From the NCBI RefSeq assembly GCF_002160955.1, contig NZ_NFLN01000005.1, positions 1 to 64,000 on the forward strand: 64,000 bases of DNA, written 5' to 3'. Numbering within the stretch: the stretch's first letter is position 1; each line of letters starts with the position of its first letter. The DNA comes from Gemmiger sp. An120. Its GTDB lineage: Bacteria; Bacillota; Clostridia; Oscillospirales; Ruminococcaceae. Below, one piece after another: positions 26,933 to 36,342 of this stretch. Both the position numbers and the translations under genes were made by a program. Under the pieces are notes generated by a model. That model did no database searches. It saw nothing but the letters and a program-made list of their open reading frames with translations, and was not told the DNA's origin.

Positions 26933-26973
26933 GGCGGAGCGTGCCCTGTATCATGGGCCCGCGCCGCTTTTTT
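26933..26973 (+). terminator. terminator between glyS and the aminopeptidase gene
   Basis: An imperfect GC-rich hairpin (left arm from 26933, right arm to about 26966, loop around 26947-26954) followed by CTTTTTT. The ribosome binding site of the next gene begins 4 bases later, which suggests partial readthrough rather than a separate promoter. Confidence 0.65.
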
Positions 26974-26991
26974 ATCAAAAAGGAGAAAACT

Positions 26992-28230
26992 ATGGATCGG
27001 AACCTTTTACAGGAATACGCAGACTTCGCGGTCAAGGTGGGGGTCAACGTGCAGAAAGGCCAGACCCTGATCGTGCAGGCCCCGGTGGAAGGGGCCGACT
27101 TTGCCCGCCTGTGCGCCGCCGCCGGCTACGAGGCCGGGGCCGCCCGGGTGCTGGTGCGGTATAAGGATGAAAAACTGGCCCGTCTGGACATGGAAAAGGC
27201 GGAGGAATCGGAACTCTGCGACAACAAGCCCTGGCTGCTGCGCAGCTATCTGGACTATGCTGAAGCTCCCGGCGGGGTGTGCATCCTGCATGTGGTGGCC
27301 GAGGACCCGGAACTGTACAAAGGCCTGGACGCAGGCAAGGTGAACCGGGTGGCGCTGGCCCGTCAGGCGGCGCTGCGCCCCTGGCAGGCGTATACCCATT
27401 CCAACCGGGTGCAGTGGTGCATCGTGGCTATCCCGTCCCCGGCCTGGGCCCGCAAGGTGTTCCCGGACCTGCCTCAGGAAGAGGCTATCGAGACTCTGTG
27501 GCAGCGCATCTTCACCGCCTGCCGGGTGCAGTCCGGCCGCAGCGCGGTGGACGCCTGGCGGGAGCATGTGGACGCCACGGCTGCCCGGCGGGACAAGCTC
27601 AACGAGCTGGGGCTTGTCCGGGTGCGGATGACCACCCCCGAGGGCACCGACCTGACGGTGGGCCTGGCCGATGACGCAGTCTGGGCCGGGGCCAACAGCA
27701 CCACCCCCGCCGGCGCCACCTTTATCGCCAACATCCCCACCGAGGAGGTGTTCACCGCCCCTCACCGGGATAAGGTGGACGGCGTGGTCAAGGGTACCAA
27801 GCCCTTTGCCTACAACGGCCAGCTGGTGGAGGACTTCACCGTCTGGTTTGAGAACGGCAAGGTGGTGCGCTGTGCCGCCCGCGCCGGGGAGGAGCAGCTG
27901 AAGGAGATGCTGGCCAGCGACGAGGGCGCCAGCCATATCGGCGAGCTGGCGCTGGTGCCGGCCTCCAGCCCTATCAACCAGGCGGGGGTGCTGTTCTACA
28001 ACACCCTGTTTGACGAGAACGCCGCCTGCCACATCGCCTTTGGCGAGGGCTATCCCGAGAATATCCGGGGCGGCGAGAGCATGGAAAAGCCCGCCCTGGC
28101 CGCCAAGGGCCTGAACCTGTCGGACATCCACGAGGACGTGATGGTGGGCAGCGCCACCATGACCGTTACCGGCTGGACAGCCGACGGCCGGGAAGTGCCC
28201 ATCTTCGAAAACGGCGAATGGGTGCTGTAA
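26992..28230 (+). CDS. M29 family metal-dependent aminopeptidase
   Basis: A 412-residue cytoplasmic exopeptidase of the thermophilic-aminopeptidase (AmpS/AmpT) family, which releases N-terminal amino acids using two metal ions. Family features seen are the N-terminal YADFAVKVGVNVQKGQTL, the ANIPTEEVFTAPHRDKVDG block near residue 250 with metal-ligand Glu, the IGELALVP segment, and the C-terminal HIAFGEGYP and HEDVMVGSATMTVTG motifs with His and Asp ligands. The ATG at 26992 follows AAAAAGGAGAAAAC; a longer frame beginning at 26941 runs through the terminator hairpin and is rejected. Confidence 0.93.
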   Translation: MDRNLLQEYADFAVKVGVNVQKGQTLIVQAPVEGADFARLCAAAGYEAGAARVLVRYKDEKLARLDMEKAEESELCDNKPWLLRSYLDYAEAPGGVCILHVVAEDPELYKGLDAGKVNRVALARQAALRPWQAYTHSNRVQWCIVAIPSPAWARKVFPDLPQEEAIETLWQRIFTACRVQSGRSAVDAWREHVDATAARRDKLNELGLVRVRMTTPEGTDLTVGLADDAVWAGANSTTPAGATFIANIPTEEVFTAPHRDKVDGVVKGTKPFAYNGQLVEDFTVWFENGKVVRCAARAGEEQLKEMLASDEGASHIGELALVPASSPINQAGVLFYNTLFDENAACHIAFGEGYPENIRGGESMEKPALAAKGLNLSDIHEDVMVGSATMTVTGWTADGREVPIFENGEWVL

Positions 28231-29396
28231 GCACAATACCCGCCTGGCGCCGGGAACTGGCCCGGCCGCAGGGGGCGGACGTGTTCCGGGTGCTGGCCGT
28301 CGGGATGGTGGCCGCCTTTCACTTCTGGCAGCAGACCTGGATCGGCGGCGGAAAGCTGGACTATCTGCTGCGCACCGGCTGTGCCTGGGTGGACGGCATG
28401 ATTCTGCTGTCGGCGTTCTGCCTGTACCTGCCCCACGCGCTGGACGCGGCGGAGGGCCGGCCTTTTGCGGGTACGCCGGGCTTTTTCTGGCGGCGGGTGG
28501 TGCGGCTGGTGCCTGCCTACTGGGCGGCCACCCTGCTCTGCGGTGCGGTGGACGCTGTGCAGCGGGGGCTGGATGCCCACCTGATCAAGGACATTCTGGC
28601 CCATCTGCTGCTGGTTCCCACCCTGTTTCCGGAAAGCTATATCTGGGCCCGCACCAACGGGGCCCTGTGGACGGTAGGGGTACTGGTGCAGTTCTACCTG
28701 CTGTTCCCGCTGCTGGCCCGGGCTTTCCGGGCCCGGCCAGTGCTAACCTTTGCCGGGCTGTGCGCGGTGCAGGCAGGCTGGAGTATCTGGATCACCCGCT
28801 TTGATGACTGGCGGTATTCCTTCACCTTCAACCAGCTGCCCGCCTTTGCCGGGGTGCTGGCGCTGGGCTTTGCGGCAGCGATGGCGGTGGCCGGGCTGGG
28901 CTGCCGGGTGCAGGGGCGCTGGCGGTGGGGCTTTACCCTGCTGGCGGCGGGCGCCCTGTGGGCGGCGGCCCGGGTGCTGCGGTATATGAACGACATGGGC
29001 AACATCCAGCGGGCACAGCTGCTCTGCCGCATGCCGCTGGTGTTCTGCCTGGCGCTGGCCCTTGTGGGCCTGTGCCTGGGGGTGCGGCTGCCCGGCGGGC
29101 GGGTCTGGGCTTTTCTCAGCGGGATCAGCTACCAGTTCTATCTGTGGCACCAGTGGCTGGCGGTGCAGCTGAAATACCACCTGCGCCTGCCGCCCTGGCA
29201 GGGGGACACCCCGCCCAATCAGCTGGGGGATACCGTCTGGATGTGGCGATACTTTGCGCTGATCCTGGCGGTCTCGCTGGGGGTGGCGGCGCTGCTTACC
29301 TATACGGTGGAGCGTCCGGCGGCCGCCGCACTGCGGCGGCTCTGGCCTCCGGCGCGCCCGCAAAGCGGGCAAATCTCGCAAAAGGCTTGCAAATAG
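28218..29396 (+). CDS. acyltransferase family (OafA/WecH-type) membrane protein
   Basis: A 392-residue polytopic membrane protein of the acyltransferase-3 type, which modifies cell-surface glycans or other acceptors with acyl groups. It opens with DVFRVLAVGMVAAFHFW, containing the conserved His of helix 1, has FFWRRVVRLVPAYWAATLLC after helix 2, and about ten hydrophobic segments in all. The start overlaps the aminopeptidase stop by 13 bases and no good ribosome binding site is visible, suggesting translational coupling. The acceptor is unknown. Confidence 0.85.
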   Translation: MGAVSTIPAWRRELARPQGADVFRVLAVGMVAAFHFWQQTWIGGGKLDYLLRTGCAWVDGMILLSAFCLYLPHALDAAEGRPFAGTPGFFWRRVVRLVPAYWAATLLCGAVDAVQRGLDAHLIKDILAHLLLVPTLFPESYIWARTNGALWTVGVLVQFYLLFPLLARAFRARPVLTFAGLCAVQAGWSIWITRFDDWRYSFTFNQLPAFAGVLALGFAAAMAVAGLGCRVQGRWRWGFTLLAAGALWAAARVLRYMNDMGNIQRAQLLCRMPLVFCLALALVGLCLGVRLPGGRVWAFLSGISYQFYLWHQWLAVQLKYHLRLPPWQGDTPPNQLGDTVWMWRYFALILAVSLGVAALLTYTVERPAAAALRRLWPPARPQSGQISQKACK

Positions 29397-29415
29397 CAAG
29401 GCTTTGTGGTATAGT
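29387..29415 (+). promoter_or_regulatory. promoter of the rimP-nusA-infB operon
   Basis: TTGCAA -35 (29387-29392), 17-base spacer and TATAGT -10 (29410-29415) with TGG in front. It overlaps the acyltransferase stop codon. Confidence 0.75.
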
Positions 29416-29487
29416 GCTACTGTACGATGATCAGCATGGAAAGTGGGCCGCAAGGTCCGCTTTTCTTGTTTGTTTAGGAGGTTTTTC

Positions 29488-29976
29488 ATGGCGAAGGCAA
29501 AAGGCGGCCCCAGCACCGCGCAGGTGGTGGAGACTCTGGTGCGCCCGGTCGTGGAGGGCATGGGCCTGCGGCTGTGGGACGTGCGGTTTGAAAAGGAAGG
29601 GCCGGACTGGTTCCTGCGCATCCTGATCGACCGGGATATCCCGTTGGATACCGATACCTGTGAGGCGGTGAGCCGGGCTATCGACCCGGTGATCGACGCC
29701 GCCGATCCCATCGAGCAGAGCTATTATATGGAGGTGGGCAGCCCTGGTCTGGGCCGCCGCCTGACCCGGGACGAGCATTTTACGCTTTGCCGCGGCCAGA
29801 AGGTGGCCGCCCGGCTGATCCGCCCGGATGAACAGGGCCGCCGGGAACTGGCCGGCCTGCTCACCGGCAAAGAGGGCAGCCTGGTCACCCTGGAAACCCC
29901 GGAAGGTCCGGTAAGCTTTGACGCTGCCGCCGCCAGCTTCATCAAGCTGTGCGACGACGAGGACCTGTTCGGCTGA
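29488..29976 (+). CDS. rimP: ribosome maturation factor RimP
   Basis: Assists 30S subunit assembly. The 162 residues carry the RimP N-terminal domain with LRLWDVRFEKEGPDWFLRIL, the conserved CEAVSRAIDPVID segment, and YYMEVGSPGLGRRLTRDEHF, followed by a C-terminal Sm-like domain. The ATG at 29488 follows TAGGAGG; an earlier ATG at 29443 has no ribosome binding site. First gene of the nusA-infB operon, as in most bacteria. Confidence 0.95.
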   Translation: MAKAKGGPSTAQVVETLVRPVVEGMGLRLWDVRFEKEGPDWFLRILIDRDIPLDTDTCEAVSRAIDPVIDAADPIEQSYYMEVGSPGLGRRLTRDEHFTLCRGQKVAARLIRPDEQGRRELAGLLTGKEGSLVTLETPEGPVSFDAAAASFIKLCDDEDLFG

Positions 29977-30031
29977 ACGACGATTCCCGCGGAAGAAAAC
30001 CGCATACAATAAACAGGAGGAAACCGCAGAA

Positions 30032-31090
30032 ATGAACAACGAGTTTTTTGAGGCGCTTGCCCAGCTGTGCAAGGAGCGGGGCATCGCTGTGAGCGATATG
30101 GTGGAGAAGATCCGCGCGGCCATCGTGATCGCCGTCAAGAAGGATTACGAGGTGGAGGACGACAACGTTCTGGTGGAGATCAACCCCGAAACCGGCAAGT
30201 TCACCGTCTCCCTGGTGCGGGACGTGGTGGAAGAGGTGGAGAACCCCCACACCCAGATGACCCTGGAGGAGGCCCACGCCATCCGCAAGACCTACGCGCT
30301 GGGCGACCGGGTGGTCACCCCGCTCAAGACCAAGGAGTTCGGCCGTATCGCCGCCCAGACCGCCAAGCACGTGATCCGGCAGGGCATCCGGGAAGCCGAG
30401 CGCAGCCTGCAGTACAGCGAGATGCAGTCCAAGGCCCATGAGATCGTCAGCGGCACCGTCACCTCCATCGACCCGGTGCGCGGCATCGTGGCGCTGGATC
30501 TGGGCAAGGGCGGCAACGCCATCCTGCCCAAGGGCGAGCAGGTTCCCGGCGAGGAGTTCTACGAGGGCCAGCACCTGCAGGTCTACGTGGTGGACGTGAT
30601 CGTCACCGACCGCGGCCCCAAGGTCATGATCAGCCGTACCCATCCGGGTCTGGTCAAGCGGATGTTCGAGATGGAGGTGCCCGAGATCTTTGACGGTACC
30701 GTGGAGATCAAGGCCATCAGCCGCGAGGCCGGCGCCCGCACCAAGATCGCCGTGGCCAGCAAGGACCCCAACGTGGATCCCCAGGGCGCCTGCATCGGCG
30801 TGCACGGCAGCCGTGTTTCCAAGATCGTGGAGGCCCTGAACGGCGAGAAGATCGACGTGATCCCCTGGAGCGAGGACATCACCCAGTTCATCGCCGCCGC
30901 CCTGAGCCCCGCCAAGGTGCTGAAGGTGGAGCTGCTGGAGGGCGACACCCGCAGCTGCCGCGTTACCGTGCCCGATGCCCAGCTGAGCCTGGCCATCGGC
31001 AACAAGGGCCAGAATGCCCGCCTGTGCGCCCGGCTGACGGGGTATAATATCGATATCCGCCCCGAAAGCGGCTATTACGGCGAAGAGTAA
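30032..31090 (+). CDS. nusA: transcription termination/antitermination protein NusA
   Basis: RNA polymerase-associated factor controlling pausing, termination and antitermination. The 352 residues comprise an N-terminal polymerase-binding domain (about 1-125), an S1 domain (about 130-200, starting near IVSGTVTSIDPVRG), and two KH domains (GACIGVHGSRVSKIVEALNG and SLAIGNKGQNARLCARLTG). It lacks the acidic C-terminal repeats of proteobacteria, as usual in Firmicutes. The ATG at 30032 follows AGGAGGAAA. Confidence 0.96.
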   Translation: MNNEFFEALAQLCKERGIAVSDMVEKIRAAIVIAVKKDYEVEDDNVLVEINPETGKFTVSLVRDVVEEVENPHTQMTLEEAHAIRKTYALGDRVVTPLKTKEFGRIAAQTAKHVIRQGIREAERSLQYSEMQSKAHEIVSGTVTSIDPVRGIVALDLGKGGNAILPKGEQVPGEEFYEGQHLQVYVVDVIVTDRGPKVMISRTHPGLVKRMFEMEVPEIFDGTVEIKAISREAGARTKIAVASKDPNVDPQGACIGVHGSRVSKIVEALNGEKIDVIPWSEDITQFIAAALSPAKVLKVELLEGDTRSCRVTVPDAQLSLAIGNKGQNARLCARLTGYNIDIRPESGYYGEE

Positions 31091-31145
31091 TCCGCGGAGG
31101 GCCCTGCCCTCCCGTGCAAAATCCGGAAAGGAGTGAACCCCCAAG

Positions 31146-31424
31146 ATGCAACAACGAAAGATCCCGCTGCGCCGGTGCCTGGGCTGCAACGAATCCAAAC
31201 CCAAAAAGGAGCTGGTGCGGGTGGTGCGCAGCCCGGCGGGGGAGATCTCGCTGGATCTGGTCGGCAAAAAGCCCGGCCGCGGCGCCTATGTGTGCCCCAG
31301 CGTCCAGTGCCTGGCCAAAGCCCGCAAGGCCAAACGGATCGAGCGCGCGCTGGACACGCCCATCCCCCCCGAGGTGTACGACGCCATGGAGCAGCAGATG
31401 AAGGAGGCCGCCCATGACCAGTGA
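31146..31424 (+). CDS. rnpM: RNase P modulator RnpM (YlxR family)
   Basis: A 92-residue basic RNA-binding protein. The YlxR signature is clear: RRCLGCNESKPKKELVRVV at the N-terminus and GRGAYVCPSVQCL in the middle. YlxR proteins, now called RnpM, bind RNase P RNA and reduce its activity. It starts after AAAGGAGTGAACCCCCAAG and overlaps the next gene, the L7Ae-like ylxQ, by 11 bases, as in the conserved operon. Confidence 0.92.
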   Translation: MQQRKIPLRRCLGCNESKPKKELVRVVRSPAGEISLDLVGKKPGRGAYVCPSVQCLAKARKAKRIERALDTPIPPEVYDAMEQQMKEAAHDQ

Positions 31425-31731
31425 TAAAGCCTTTCAGGCCCTGTCGCTCTGCCGGCGGGCCGGCAAGCTCGTAATGGGCTTTGACCCGGTGGCCGACAAT
31501 GTGATGCGGGGCCGGGCCCAGCTGGTGCTGCTGGCCGCCGACCTGAGCCCCAAAACGGCCAAACGGGTGCAGAATTTCTGCGAGGGGCTGGTGCCGGTTG
31601 TGGCGCTGCCCCATACCCAGGCCGAACTGGCCGCCATCGCCCACAAGCCGGTGGGGGTATTTGCCGTAATCGACCAGAACCTCGCCGTTCTGTGCAAGAA
31701 CAGCCTGACGCAGACAAAGGAGGACCGCTAA
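31414..31731 (+). CDS. L7Ae/L30e-family ribosomal-like protein YlxQ
   Basis: A 105-residue protein of the L7Ae/L30e/Gadd45 fold, which binds kink-turn RNA. It shows [18 protein letters not shown] at the start and [20 protein letters not shown] in the middle. The function of YlxQ in Firmicutes is not settled. Both ends overlap neighbours: 11 bases with rnpM and one base with infB. Confidence 0.9.
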   Translation: MTSDKAFQALSLCRRAGKLVMGFDPVADNVMRGRAQLVLLAADLSPKTAKRVQNFCEGLVPVVALPHTQAELAAIAHKPVGVFAVIDQNLAVLCKNSLTQTKEDR

Positions 31732-34073
31732 TGGTTATCAAATATAAAGTAAGCGAAGTAGCCAAAGACCTGAACAAGCCGGCCAAGCAGATCATCGACC
31801 TGCTGGCTGCCCGGGGCGGCGAGCCGAAGAAGACCGCTTCCAACCTGGACGAGGCCGAGCTGAACTACATTTTTGAGCATTTCACCAAGGAGACCGAGGA
31901 GCCCAGCCTGGACGCCTACCTGGATTCCGCCCCGAAGCCGAAGCCCAAGGAGAGCGAGATCCTGAAGAAGGCCGACGGCACCGTGGTGGAGATGCCCACC
32001 CCGCGCCATAAGAAGAAGGAAAAGAAGCAGGCCGAGCCCCAGGGCGAGGCCCAGCCTACCGAGACGGTAGAGGCCCCCAAGCGGGAGGTCGTGACCAAGG
32101 TGGTGGACACCCGTACCGTGGACGTGAACCTGGATAAGTTCAACGAGCGGTACACCGAGCTGGCGGGCACCAAGAACGTGGAGAACCGCCGCAAGCCCAC
32201 CCCTGCCGGCAACAAGCAGAAGTTCACCAACAACAAGAACCGGGGCCGTCAGCCCTTCCAGAAGCGCCGGGAGACCGAGGCCGAGCGCCTGCAGCGCATC
32301 CAGCTGGAAAAGGCCCGCAAGGCCCAGCTGAAGGTGCAGATCCCCGACGAGATCACCGTGGGTGAACTGGCCAGCCGTCTGAAGCAGACCGCCAGCAACG
32401 TGATCAAGAAGCTGATGGGCCTGGGCGTGATGGCCAGCGTCAGCCAGGTGGTGGACTACGACACCGCCGCCATCGTGGCCGAAGAATTCGGCGCCAAGGT
32501 GGAGAAGGAAGTCCATGTGACCATCGAGGAACGCCTGTTTGAGGTGGAAGCCGACAACGAGGCCGATCTGGTGGAGCGCCCGCCGGTCGTGGTGGTCATG
32601 GGCCACGTCGACCACGGCAAGACCAGCATCCTGGACGCCATCCGCAAGACCCACGTGACCGCGGGCGAGGCCGGCGGCATCACCCAGCACATCGGTGCGT
32701 ACCAGGTCATGAGCGGCGGCAAGCCCATCACCTTCCTGGATACCCCGGGCCATGAGGCGTTTACCAGCATGCGTGCCCGCGGCGCCAACATGACCGACAT
32801 CGCCGTTCTGGTGGTGGCGGCCGACGACGGCATCATGCCCCAGACCATCGAGTCCATCAACCACGCCAAGGCCGCCCAGGTGTCGGTCATCGTGGCCATC
32901 AACAAGATGGATAAGCCCACTGCCAATCCCGAGCGTGTCATGGAACAGCTGACCCAGTACGAACTGGTTCCCGAGCAGTGGGGCGGCGACGTGATCTGCG
33001 TGCCCGTGTCCGCGCTGACCGGCCAGGGCATCAGCGAGCTGCTGGAGAACATCGCGCTGGTGGCCGAGGTCAAGGAACTCAAGGCCAACCCCAACCGCCG
33101 CGCCAAGGGCGCCGTGGTGGAAGCCCGTCTGGACAAGGGCCAGGGCCCCGTGGCCACCATCCTGGTGCAGAACGGTACCCTGCATAAGGGCGACTGCATC
33201 ATCGCCGGCACCGCTGTGGGCCGCGTGCGTACCATGAAGAACGACAAGGGCCAGTACATCGAGCAGGCCGGCCCCTCCACCCCCGTGGAGATCACCGGCC
33301 TGACCGAGGTGCCCGCCGCAGGCGATTTGTTCGACGCGGTAGCCGACGAAAAGCTGGCCCGCGAGCTGGCCGACCAGCGCGCCACCGAGGCCAAGGAGCG
33401 TCAGTTCAGCACCTACCAGAAGGTCACCCTGGACAATCTGTTCAGCCAGATCGCCGAGGGCGAGCGCAAGGAACTGGACATCATCGTCAAGGCCGACGTG
33501 CAGGGCAGCGCCGAAGCGGTCAAGCAGAGTCTGGAGAAGATCAGCAACGACGAGGTGCGGGTCAAGGTCATCCACACCGGCGTGGGCGCCGTCAACAAGT
33601 CGGACGTCATGCTGGCCAACGCCTCCGGCGCCATCATCATCGGTTTCAACGTCCGTCCCGACCCCATCGCCAAGGAAGAGGCCGCCCAGGCCGAGGTGGA
33701 GATGCGGATGTACCGCGTTATCTACGACGCCATCAACGACGTGACCGACGCTATGAAGGGCATGCTGGCGCCCAAGATCCGCGAAGTGGAGCAGGGCCGT
33801 CTGGAAGTCCGGCAGGTCTACAAGATCAGCAGCGTGGGCCTGGTGGCCGGCAGCTATGTGCTGGAAGGCAAGATTACCCGCAACAGCAAGATCCGCGTGG
33901 TGCGCGACGGTATCGTGGTCACCGAGGACGAGATCGCTTCCCTGCGCCGCTTCAAGGACGACGTGAAGGAAGTGGCCCAGGGCTACGAGTGCGGCGTCAC
34001 GCTGGAGAAGTTCTCCGACATCAAGGAGGGCGACATCTTCGAGGCCTACATCCTCGAGGAGTATCGTGACTGA
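31731..34073 (+). CDS. infB: translation initiation factor IF-2
   Basis: GTPase that places fMet-tRNA on the ribosome. The 780 residues contain an IF-2 N-terminal helical domain ([20 protein letters not shown]), a Lys/Glu-rich linker, a second N-terminal domain near 205-255, the G domain with [11 protein letters not shown] near 290, DTPGHEAF near 337 and NKMD near 390, then beta-barrel domains and the C-terminal fMet-tRNA-binding part. The ATG overlaps the ylxQ stop by one base (TAATG), with AAAGGAGGACCGC as ribosome binding site. Confidence 0.97.
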   Translation: MVIKYKVSEVAKDLNKPAKQIIDLLAARGGEPKKTASNLDEAELNYIFEHFTKETEEPSLDAYLDSAPKPKPKESEILKKADGTVVEMPTPRHKKKEKKQAEPQGEAQPTETVEAPKREVVTKVVDTRTVDVNLDKFNERYTELAGTKNVENRRKPTPAGNKQKFTNNKNRGRQPFQKRRETEAERLQRIQLEKARKAQLKVQIPDEITVGELASRLKQTASNVIKKLMGLGVMASVSQVVDYDTAAIVAEEFGAKVEKEVHVTIEERLFEVEADNEADLVERPPVVVVMGHVDHGKTSILDAIRKTHVTAGEAGGITQHIGAYQVMSGGKPITFLDTPGHEAFTSMRARGANMTDIAVLVVAADDGIMPQTIESINHAKAAQVSVIVAINKMDKPTANPERVMEQLTQYELVPEQWGGDVICVPVSALTGQGISELLENIALVAEVKELKANPNRRAKGAVVEARLDKGQGPVATILVQNGTLHKGDCIIAGTAVGRVRTMKNDKGQYIEQAGPSTPVEITGLTEVPAAGDLFDAVADEKLARELADQRATEAKERQFSTYQKVTLDNLFSQIAEGERKELDIIVKADVQGSAEAVKQSLEKISNDEVRVKVIHTGVGAVNKSDVMLANASGAIIIGFNVRPDPIAKEEAAQAEVEMRMYRVIYDAINDVTDAMKGMLAPKIREVEQGRLEVRQVYKISSVGLVAGSYVLEGKITRNSKIRVVRDGIVVTEDEIASLRRFKDDVKEVAQGYECGVTLEKFSDIKEGDIFEAYILEEYRD

Positions 34074-34087
34074 GAGGAGGGCGTACC

Positions 34088-34459
34088 ATGCCCAGTAAAA
34101 ATCAGGGCCGTCTGGCCCAGGATATGAAGCGGGAGGTCATCGGCATCATCGGCCAGATGAAGGACCCGCGCCTTACCGGCGCGGGCCTGCTCACCGTCAC
34201 CCGCCTGGACGTGACCCCGGATCTGGACCAGGCCCGGGTGCACATCAGCGTGATGGGGGCCTCCGACCAGGCCACCGCCGAGGCGGTCAAGGCGCTCAAC
34301 AAGGCCAGCGGCCATGTGCGCACCGAGGTATCCCGCCGCATGCACATCCGCAAAGCCCCGCGCTTTGTGTTCTGCGCCGATGACGGCGCCGCCTACGCAG
34401 CTCATATCAACGAACTGCTGGCCGGGCTGGAGAAATCCGGCGAGCCGCAGGAGGAGTAA
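34088..34459 (+). CDS. rbfA: 30S ribosome-binding factor A
   Basis: A single KH-domain protein, 123 residues, that helps mature the 5' end of 16S rRNA. Family features are RLAQDMKREVIGIIGQMKDPRL at the start (seen as two adjoining segments) and LDQARVHISVMG in the middle, then GHVRTEVSRRMHIRKAPRF. It starts 14 bases after infB, with GAGAGGAGGGCGTACC in front. Confidence 0.94.
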   Translation: MPSKNQGRLAQDMKREVIGIIGQMKDPRLTGAGLLTVTRLDVTPDLDQARVHISVMGASDQATAEAVKALNKASGHVRTEVSRRMHIRKAPRFVFCADDGAAYAAHINELLAGLEKSGEPQEE

Positions 34460-34477
34460 GCCGAAAGGAGAGCATCC

Positions 34478-35461
34478 ATGACGGATCGTTTACAGCCGGA
34501 GGAGATGGTCAGCCGCCTTCTGAATGCGGAGGATATCCTGCTTCTGTGCCATAAAAATCCCGATGGGGACACCACCGGCAGCGCCGCGGCCCTGTGCCAC
34601 GCGCTGCGGGCGCTGGGCAAGCAGGCGGCGGTATTCTGTGCCGACCCCATCCCGTCCATGTATAGCTATATGCAGATCCCGATGTATACGCCGGATCAGT
34701 TCACCCCCGGCTGCGTGCTGGCCATCGACGTGGCCAGCATCCAGCTGTTCGGGGACCGGGCCCGCCCCTGGAGCGAGCGGGTGGACCTGTGCATCGACCA
34801 CCACGGCTCCAACGCGGGCTACGCGGGGGAGACCCTGCTGGACGACTCGGCGGCCGCAACCGCCGAGATCCTGGCGGATCTGATCCCCCTGCTGGGGATC
34901 GAGATCACCCCGCTCATCGCGGATTGCCTGTATACCGGCCTGTCCACCGACACCGGCTGCTTCAAGTTTGCCAACACCACCGCCCGCACCCACCGCACCG
35001 CTGCCCGCCTGATGGAACTGGGCGCCCGCGTGGAGGATCTGAACCCGCTGCTGTTTGAAAACAAGTCCCGGGCTCTGATGGAGATCGAGCGGATGGCGCT
35101 GGCCGGATTGGAGTATTTCTTTGACGGCCGCTGCGCCGTGATCTGCCTGACCAAGGAGCAGATTGCCAGCAGTGGCGTCACCCCCGGTGAGCTGGAGGGC
35201 ATTACCAGCCTGCCCCGCATGATCGAGGGGGTGCAGGTGGGTATTACCATGCGCCAGCTGCCCGCCGGCAGCTGCAAGATCAGCGTGCGCACCATCAAAG
35301 GGGTGGACGCCTGCGCCATCGCCCGCCGTCTGGGCGGCGGCGGCCACAACCAGGCCGCCGGCTGCGAGCTGGAGGGCAACCTGGAAAACGCCAAGCAGGC
35401 GGTGCTGGATGAGGTAGAAAAGGAATTCCGCCGCATGGCCGCCGCACAGGAGGAAGAATGA
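34478..35461 (+). CDS. nrnA: DHH/DHHA1 nano-RNase and pAp phosphatase NrnA
   Basis: Degrades very short RNAs and hydrolyses 3'-phosphoadenosine 5'-phosphate. The 327 residues carry the DHH catalytic motifs HKNPDGDTTGS (near residue 25), a Asp in LAIDVAS, DHHGSN near 108 and GLSTDTGCFKF near 155, and a C-terminal DHHA1 domain ending RRLGGGGHNQAAGCELEG. It starts after CGAAAGGAGAGCATCC and overlaps truB by 4 bases. Confidence 0.93.
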   Translation: MTDRLQPEEMVSRLLNAEDILLLCHKNPDGDTTGSAAALCHALRALGKQAAVFCADPIPSMYSYMQIPMYTPDQFTPGCVLAIDVASIQLFGDRARPWSERVDLCIDHHGSNAGYAGETLLDDSAAATAEILADLIPLLGIEITPLIADCLYTGLSTDTGCFKFANTTARTHRTAARLMELGARVEDLNPLLFENKSRALMEIERMALAGLEYFFDGRCAVICLTKEQIASSGVTPGELEGITSLPRMIEGVQVGITMRQLPAGSCKISVRTIKGVDACAIARRLGGGGHNQAAGCELEGNLENAKQAVLDEVEKEFRRMAAAQEEE

Positions 35462-36342
35462 GCGAGCTGAACGGGGTGCTGGTGGTAGACAAGCCCGCCG
35501 GCTGGACCAGCTTTGACGTGCTGGCCAAACTGCGCGGGGTGCTGCACACCCGAAAGCTGGGCCATTCCGGTACCCTGGACCCGATGGCCACCGGCGTGCT
35601 GCCGGTGTTTGTGGGCCCCGCCCGCAAGGCGGTGGACCTGCAGACCAATCACGACAAGGAGTACGAGGCGGTGATCCGCCTGGGCGAGCGCACCGATACC
35701 GGCGATGTGACCGGCACGGTGCTCGAAACCGCACCGGTCACGGTGGGGGAGACGGAACTCAAAGCCGTGCTGCCCCGTTTTCTGGGGCCGCAGATGCAGC
35801 TGCCGCCCATGTACTCGGCGGTCAAGGTGGGGGGCGTGCCTCTCTATAAGGCCGCCCGCCAGGGCAAAGAGGTGGAGCGCACCCCTCGCCCGGTGGTGAT
35901 CCACGAACTGGAGTATCTGGGCCCCTGCGGGCCGAATGAGTACCGGTTGCGCATCCTCTGCGGCAAGGGCACCTATGTGCGGGTGCTGCTGGAGGAGATC
36001 GGCGCGGCGCTGGGCACCGTGGCCACCATGGCGGCCCTGCGGCGTACCCGGGCCGGGGCCTATACCCTGGCCGGCAGCCATACACTGGAAGAGATTCTGG
36101 CAGCGGGGGAGAACGTCTCCGCCCTGCTGATCGGGCTGGACACGGTGTTTGCGCACCTGCCCGCCCTTACCGCCGATGCGGCCACCGCGGGCCGTCTGGC
36201 CAACGGTGCGCCCACCTGGCGCTGCGGCCATCCCGTCGGCCGCTACCGGCTCTACGGGCCGGACGGCGGGTTCCTCGGCGTGGGCCGCTGCGATGCGGAC
36301 GGCGCACTCCGGGCGGAAAAACTGTTTATCGAGAGAGGATGA
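35458..36342 (+). CDS. truB: tRNA pseudouridine(55) synthase TruB
   Basis: Makes the universal pseudouridine 55 in the T-loop of tRNA. The 294 residues include GVLVVDKPAGWTSFDVLAKL at the start and the catalytic aspartate in KLGHSGTLDPMATGVL near residue 42; YKAARQGKEVERTPRPV is a further family block. It overlaps nrnA and ribF by 4 bases each, so the three are translationally coupled. Confidence 0.96.
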   Translation: MSELNGVLVVDKPAGWTSFDVLAKLRGVLHTRKLGHSGTLDPMATGVLPVFVGPARKAVDLQTNHDKEYEAVIRLGERTDTGDVTGTVLETAPVTVGETELKAVLPRFLGPQMQLPPMYSAVKVGGVPLYKAARQGKEVERTPRPVVIHELEYLGPCGPNEYRLRILCGKGTYVRVLLEEIGAALGTVATMAALRRTRAGAYTLAGSHTLEEILAAGENVSALLIGLDTVFAHLPALTADAATAGRLANGAPTWRCGHPVGRYRLYGPDGGFLGVGRCDADGALRAEKLFIERG